Positions 7,452 to 11,275 of a stretch of DNA of 11,275 bases are shown here, one piece after another. Both the position numbers and the translations under genes were made by a program. A model generated the notes under the pieces. It was not told the DNA's origin. It worked only from the letters and a program-made list of their open reading frames with translations, and made no database searches. The stretch's first letter is position 1. Every line of letters begins with the position of its first letter. Origin of the DNA: Cruorifilaria tuberocauda (Eukaryota; Nematoda; Chromadorea; Rhabditida; Onchocercidae); contig JABVXU010001048.1 of the NCBI GenBank assembly GCA_013365365.1, positions 1-11,275 on the forward strand, read 5' to 3'.

Positions 7452-10400
7452 TCAAAGTAATATAGCTTTAATTTTATGCTGTTTTTTTGACAATTCATCA
7501 AAACACAATCCGGAATATTGACAGATGAATTCACTGTGTGCTCGTAAATCCATGAAAACACTCCCATCCAAACTGATACCAGTTATTGGCTCGTCTTCCT
7601 CTGTGATATGATAAGTGATATGATAAGATATGATATGATATGATATGATAATCATGAAAAATTAATTTTGAAATTGCTCACTAGATTTTCATCATCTTTA
7701 TCTGAGTAGATTTTATCATTAATATAATTTTTCATTTAAATTTGACTAAATGATCAGATTTTAATAAATGAAAATTATAAAAAATGATTTCGACAGTTTT
7801 TACAAAAAAATTTTTCAAGTTTTATTTTCCGTAATATTAGTAATAATTAATTAATTAATTAATAGTAATAACTGAGTAAGGTAATAAATGAGTAAAGAGA
7901 AGTTTTGCTGGAATTTTGAAATTTATTTTAAATTTTTCCGGAAATTAATTTGAAACTTGAAATACCATCTTTCATATTCATTGCTATGTTAATAATTCGG
8001 CAATCTGTTCCGGCTGAAGCAATACCAACAACATTCCATATGTCATTTCTGTTCTTGAACATCAATCCGGAACCACTATCGCCCTATTTGATGAATTTGT
8101 TAAAATTTTTAATTCATTCAAAATTAAAATGTTTTACAAATTATATTCGCATTTACCGAACACATATTTGGTTCCTGTAATTCGGATGTGCATAACTGAT
8201 CGTTTTGTTTAACCGGAATTGAGTTATCCGGAATACAATCGATACGTGAAACATTAATCGTTGCTAGCGCCGTTGTTCTTTTCATTCTTGTTGCTACAAA
8301 AAAATAATATTCATACTTTAATATATTAATATACAATATTTATACTTTTGTATTATCGTATATTATCGTATATTTTACAAGTAATTAAACTTATCGTATT
8401 ATCGTAAATTATCGTATATTTTACAAGTAATTAAACTGATATTTAAAATCAAAACATAAATTAAATGTCGTCTAAAGTTTATCAAATTTTCAGGTGAAAA
8501 ATTAATTCGATAATAAAAAATTCAATTTATCTGTTAGCTTTTACTCTAATTTGAGTAATTTTAATAATTCAAAATTTTACAAAAATTTTTTTTTAAAAGC
8601 AAATATTAACATTTCACGCATCATTTGATTTAAATTACTTAAATTAGAGTAAAAGTTAAATTTAAAAACTTAAATTAAAACCATTGATAGCTTAATATTA
8701 GCAATAGCAATATCTGCTAGCAATATAAACTGCAAAATATAAAGGTTAAGAATAAAAAATAAAAAAAATCAATCATAAAAAATTGAAAATTAATAAATTA
8801 ATTAATTTAAAAAGCTAAAAACTTACGATCAGAACCTCTTGAGTACAGAGTAAAAGTATTCGGTATAAAATCAAATGGTTGCGTAACGCATGCAACCTCA
8901 TCAAGTGATGCCTGAAATGTTAATATTTACTTTAAAAAAAATTTTTTTTGTGAATTTTAAATTATTTAAATTACTTAAATTAAAATAAAAGTTAAATTTA
9001 AAAATTTAAATTAAAACCATTGATAGTTTAACAGTAGCAATAGCAATATCGTTGTGTAGGCAAGGTCCTGTAAGATAATCAGCCGGAATAGCTATCTGAA
9101 ATAATACTGAAATAACAATTTTGCTATTAATTAATTAATCTATTAATTAATTAATAACAAATTGTAATTAAATTAAATTAAACTCAAAATATCATATATT
9201 CATGTTTAAGAAAATTAAAACGATTGCCTGTCTTATATGCTAATTAATTATTAATAATTATTTGCCCATTCTTATTTTTATTTACTTAAAAAGTTTATCC
9301 ATAAGTTTTGATAACTTATTTTAAAGTTTATTGAAGTAAAAATTATTGGAATTCAAAGTTTATTAGAGTAAAAAAGTATCAAATGATTTTCCTCAAAGTA
9401 AATTTAAAAGTAAATTAAATTTTAAAACTTAATTTAAAATTTAAATTAAGTTTGAAACAAATTTTGTTCTTTGAATAAAGATTACATAAATTTTGCCATT
9501 AGTTAATTAATTAATTAAATTAAAAAATTAAATTCAGATAAAAAAAATTTTGAAAAAAGAGAGAAAAAAAAGATAAAAAAAAAACAAATAAATTTTGTTC
9601 TTTGAATGAAGATTACATTAATTTTGCCATTAATTAATTAATTAATTGATTAATTAAACTAAAATTTAAATAATATTAAATTAAAAAATTAAATTCAGAT
9701 ATTGATTATTACATTTCTGATATTTGCTGATCGTGCCATTTGCTGAAAATCCGAACAGACATCCGGAGAAAATGGTAAACAACCACCGCCGTAATATACT
9801 TTCCATTTTCTACTGTTTGTTATTTGAGTTACAGTTCCACTGGAAAGTATTACATACCACTTACTCTTTCGCTAATTAATTTCTAATAACTAATTAATTA
9901 ATTAATTAATTCATCCAATATTAATGCAAAACAAAGTAATTCTACCATTTCCATCATATTATTAATACTGATTAAATATATCCAAAAATGAATAAGTAAA
10001 CTTTTAAATAAGTAAAGGTAAGTAAGTAAAATAAGTAAATAAGTAAAAGTTTCCGGAAAGATAGACTACAGTTCCCTTGGAAATTATGCCAGAAATCATT
10101 TACTGCTAATTAATATCAAATAATTAATTAATTAATTAATCTAGTATTAATGCAACAAAGCAATTCTATCATTTCCATTAATACTGATCAATACTGATCA
10201 TCAATACTGATTAAATATAACTAAGATATCATTTATACTAATTATATCATTAATATATCACTAATACTTATATCTAAGAATTGATAATTTAGGAAAAAAT
10301 TTCCGGAAAAGTAATTTCAATTATATTATTTCGATTATTATTATTCTGAGAAATAATGCACAGGAAAAAAATTTTAATCCGGAAAATTTTTTTTTTTCTG

Positions 10401-10498
10401 ATAAATATACCGTTCACAATCTTTCTGGACAAAACAATGAGCAGCTGTTAGTATATGTCGATCCGATATCATAGTTCCGGAACAACTTGATTGCATAC
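7452..10498 (-). CDS. Trypsin-like serine protease (S1 fold), catalytic domain, seven exons, 5' end beyond
   Basis: Exons in reading order: 10498-10411, 9839-9713, 9095-9018, 8911-8827, 8293-8157, 8083-7966, 7600-7452. Every junction is GT-AG and in phase, giving 259 residues plus a split first codon. Numbering from the first Met of the His exon: Cys5-Ser-Gly-Thr and TAAHC (His20) match the chymotrypsin Cys42-Cys58 region and His57; NDIAIA (Asp87) is Asp102; CSGDSGSG (Ser174) is Ser195; GIASAGTDC is the 214-220 strand with its Cys. Cys105 (EVAC) fits Cys122, Cys145/160 fit 168/182, and Cys170/199 fit 191/220. The end, VFMDLRAHSEFICQYSGLC, matches the usual C-terminal helix plus an extra Cys pair. 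The insert KVYYGGGC...C and the GPC before NDIAIA resemble nematode-specific trypsin-like proteins (DUF316 type; from memory, not searched). By spacing, residue 189 is Asn168, not Asp, so cleavage after Arg/Lys is doubtful. Probably secreted, but the signal peptide lies outside the window. All triad residues are present, so it is likely active. Confidence 0.9.
7604..7652. repeat. TGATA/TGATATGATA microsatellite at the last-intron acceptor
   Basis: About ten GATAT-type units abut the acceptor of the final protease exon. On the coding strand they read CATATCATATC and replace the usual T-rich tract before CACAG. Length changes here could affect recognition of the last exon. Confidence 0.8.
7736..7828 (-). 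repeat. Inverted dispersed repeat, right arm
   Basis: Reverse-complement partner of 5923-6017, located in the 365-bp last intron (7601-7965). Beyond its outer end lies a pure TTAATTAATTAATTAA run (about 7846-7862). The segment between the two arms contains the last protease exon and its poly(A) site. Confidence 0.75.
8351..8439. repeat. 46-bp tandem duplication in a protease intron
   Basis: TATTATCGTA followed by ATTATCGTATATTTTACAAG and TAATTAAACT occurs at 8351-8396 and 8397-8439 with almost no differences. It lies in the intron 8294-8826. Confidence 0.85.
8534..8714. repeat. Fold-back duplication of the Asp-exon/intron region
   Basis: Two copied pieces abut. Bases 8534-8629 are an inverted copy of 8900-8995 (same length, 96 bp), covering the start of the exon 8827-8911, its acceptor and adjoining intron. 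Bases 8629-8714 are a direct copy of 8965-9050 (same length, 86 bp, six mismatches by my count), covering the intron start and the 3' part of the Asp exon. Because source bases 8965-8995 are in both pieces, the result folds into a hairpin with arms at about 8534-8564 and 8634-8660. The copied acceptor has changed from CAG to CAC. Confidence 0.85.
8682..8729 (-). pseudogene. Splice-ready pseudo-exon copying the catalytic-Asp exon end
   Basis: Reads FILLADIAIANIKLSM (16 codons, no stop), behind a strong acceptor ATTTTGCAG and ending at the same ATG|GTTTTAATTT donor as the true Asp exon 9095-9018. It keeps the Asp-Ile-Ala-Ile core but lacks the first half (IAIPADYLTGPCLHN). It is phase 0 at both ends, as is the true exon. 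It lies after the next exon (8911-8827, ending phase 1), and the following exon starts at phase 1, so inclusion shifts the frame and stops quickly. It is therefore a duplicated remnant, not a normal or mutually exclusive exon, unless a transcript unlike any predicted here uses it. Confidence 0.7.
9459..9701. repeat. Direct duplication within the intron before the Asp exon
   Basis: AAATTTTGTTCTTTGAATAAA through TTTTGCCATTA and TAATTAATTAATT to AAATTCAGATA appears at 9459-9540 and 9590-9701. The second copy carries about 30 extra bases in its TTAATTAA tract. An A/G-rich spacer (about 9541-9589) separates them. It lies in the intron 9096-9712. Confidence 0.8.
9831..10218. repeat. Direct duplication including 9 exon bases (9831-9980, 10068-10218)
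   Basis: The source 9831-9980 holds the first nine bases of the exon 9839-9713, its acceptor and intron sequence. The copy at 10068-10218 has nearly the same length. Shared blocks are ACAGTTCC, TTGGAAA/CTGGAAA, GCTAATTAAT, a TTAATTAA run, TATTAATGCAA, ATCATTTCC-like and TACTGATTAAATATA. In the copy the acceptor reads TTCCAAG; its use would lead straight to ...GAA CTG TAG. Confidence 0.8.
9987..10047. repeat. GTAA / AAGTAAAT microsatellite-like tract
   Basis: AATAAGTAAAC, AAATAAGTAAAGG, GTAAGTAAGTAAA, ATAAGTAAATAAG: a degenerate GTAA repeat in the intron 9840-10410. It contains several GTAAGT words, but on the strand opposite to the gene. Confidence 0.6.
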
Positions 10499-10659
10499 CT
10501 GAAAATTTTCTCATTTTCATTTCATCTATCTATCATCATTCGATATCATTCGTTAATTATTAATAGGAGAAAAGAAGTAAGAGCAAAAATTCACCAAGTT
10601 TGGTATTATTAAAAATAGGTTATTCAAAAGTATTTCAAAAGGGGAAAAAAACCTAACAA

Positions 10660-10707
10660 GTTTATATTCATTAAGTAATTACTGTTTATGTTCATTAGAT
10701 AATTAAC
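10660..10707. repeat. 24-bp tandem pair
   Basis: GTTTATATTCATTAAGTAAT-type unit at 10660-10683 and 10684-10707, with a looser third copy following. It lies upstream of the His exon. The rest of 10499-10904 is AT-rich with no recognised exon. Confidence 0.6.
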
Positions 10708-10904
10708 TTATTATTATTCACTGGATAAATTAGATAATTAAATTATTAGAAATGAAATTATTATTGTATATTTAAATGATTTTTTAAAAAAAAAGATAAG
10801 CATGATATAAACTTCTTGACAGGATTAAAACTATTCTGCATAATTGATATTGATGCTTGAAAAACTGTTTATCTTTAATCTTTAATCAAACTTTGATATA
10901 TATA

Positions 10905-10938
10905 TATATGTCGATCCGATATCATAGTTCTAGAACAA
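10905..10938 (-). pseudogene. Fragment copy of the catalytic-His exon
   Basis: Thirty-two of 34 bases match 10452-10485 inside the His exon, including the uninterrupted ATGTCGATCCGATATCATAG. On the minus strand it reads CSRTMISDRHI and then runs into a TATATA tract instead of LTAAHC, so the catalytic His is missing and no splice sites flank it. It is a local duplicate, not a second protease domain. Confidence 0.8.
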
Positions 10939-10956
10939 TTTAATTTAATTAATGAT

Positions 10957-11005
10957 TATTTGTACGGTAATTGATTGTACGGTATTTGATTGTACGGTAA
11001 TTGAT
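10957..11005. repeat. 15-bp tandem repeat, three copies
   Basis: GTACGGTA starts at 10962, 10977 and 10992, exactly 15 bases apart; the unit is TGTACGGTAATTGAT with one base changed in the middle copy. Confidence 0.9.
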
Positions 11006-11020
11006 CTTTTTTTTTCTGTT

Positions 11021-11127
11021 TAACAGTTTAAGAACAGTATCCTTCTGATTGTTAACAGTTCAAGAACAATATACTTTTGATCGTTAACAGTTTAAGAACA
11101 GTATCCTTCTAATTCTTAATAGTTCAA
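11021..11127. repeat. 32-bp tandem repeat, about 3.3 copies
   Basis: TAACAGTTTAAGAACAGTAT and relatives start at 11021, 11053, 11085 and 11117 (TAATAG), each exactly 32 bases apart. The copies differ at a few sites and have no spacers. It directly follows the 15-bp array, with a T run between. Confidence 0.9.
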
Positions 11128-11189
11128 GGTGTCGAGAATTTTCTCGAAACTAAATTTCAGTTATAAATGTTTACTTCTAATCGTTATAC

Positions 11190-11275
11190 TCTATGAAGAT
11201 TAGGCCAACATGAGAAACTAAAGGTATGATTTCTTGTGTCTCTTTTGGGGCGCTATTTGATCCAAGACATTCAGG
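11190..11275 (-). CDS. Candidate upstream exon of the protease, cut by the window edge
   Basis: An open minus-strand frame from the edge reads PECLGSNSAPKE... then SHVGLIFIE. This fits the segment before the His region of S1 proteases: a light-chain-type Cys (partner of Cys105), a G-x-x-A-P start region and a hydrophobic strand before CSGT. It may end at donor GTATAA (after 11190), giving phase 2, while the His exon acceptor at 10498 needs phase 1. A later acceptor inside the His exon (TCAAG, then T TGT TCC) would restore the frame as ...LIFID-CSGT. Alternatively an extra exon is missed, or a phase-1 exon after AATAG ending at the GTTTCT donor is used. Exon identity is moderately likely; the junction is unresolved. 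Confidence 0.5.

Noticed and set aside
5923..7828. A complete DNA transposon bounded by the 95-bp inverted repeats
   Set aside because: The interior has no transposase-like frame and contains the protease's last exon; no target duplication is evident.
7966..8083. Protease ending by read-through of the last intron (…SGKI stop)
   Set aside because: The donor GTATTT at 7965 joins in phase to an exon with the expected C-terminal helix; read-through loses that helix. A retained-intron form cannot be excluded.
11021..11127. CRISPR-like 32-bp periodic repeat
   Set aside because: The copies are contiguous without unique spacers, and the context is eukaryotic; it is an ordinary tandem repeat.

Overview
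The window is eukaryotic and strongly AT-rich. Short exons are separated by AT-rich introns whose 3' ends read TTTCAG, TTCCAG or TTTGCAG, and one start codon sits directly behind such an acceptor. Together with a trypsin-like protease of the style common in roundworms, this points to a nematode, perhaps a spirurid or filarial species; that placement is inference. No bacterial operon, tRNA, rRNA or recognisable transposase was found. Most open frames of 60-80 codons look like chance at this base composition, so the genes were built from exon phases, splice sites and motifs.

Left gene (+, 424-2282): three exons join in phase to a predicted 206-residue single-pass membrane protein with a signal peptide, a split poly-serine tract, a small four-cysteine extracellular segment, a transmembrane helix, a very cysteine-rich juxtamembrane stretch and a short tail. 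The family is not recognised. Its second intron is largely filled by a higher-order tandem repeat built on a 16-bp palindrome.

Middle (2283-7451): about 5 kb of AT-rich sequence with no convincing gene. It holds several small tandem and dispersed repeats (73-bp, 36-bp and about 100-bp spacings), one weak possible exon (3667-3864), and one arm of a roughly 95-bp inverted dispersed repeat whose other arm lies in the last intron of the protease gene.

Right gene (-, 10498 down to 7452, continuing past the right edge): seven exons join in perfect phase to the catalytic domain of a trypsin-like (S1, chymotrypsin-fold) protease carrying His (TAAHC), Asp (NDIAIA) and Ser (GDSGSG). Residue 189 by motif spacing is Asn instead of Asp, so trypsin specificity is unlikely. 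A candidate upstream exon touches the right edge (11190-11275), but its junction to the His exon is not resolved.

The most unusual feature is the repeated presence of exon pieces in this gene's introns: an inverted-plus-direct copy of the Asp exon region (8534-8714) containing a splice-ready 48-bp pseudo-exon, a copy of an intron end plus 9 exon bases (10068-10218), and a fragment of the His exon (10905-10938). The two genes converge and show no obvious functional link.
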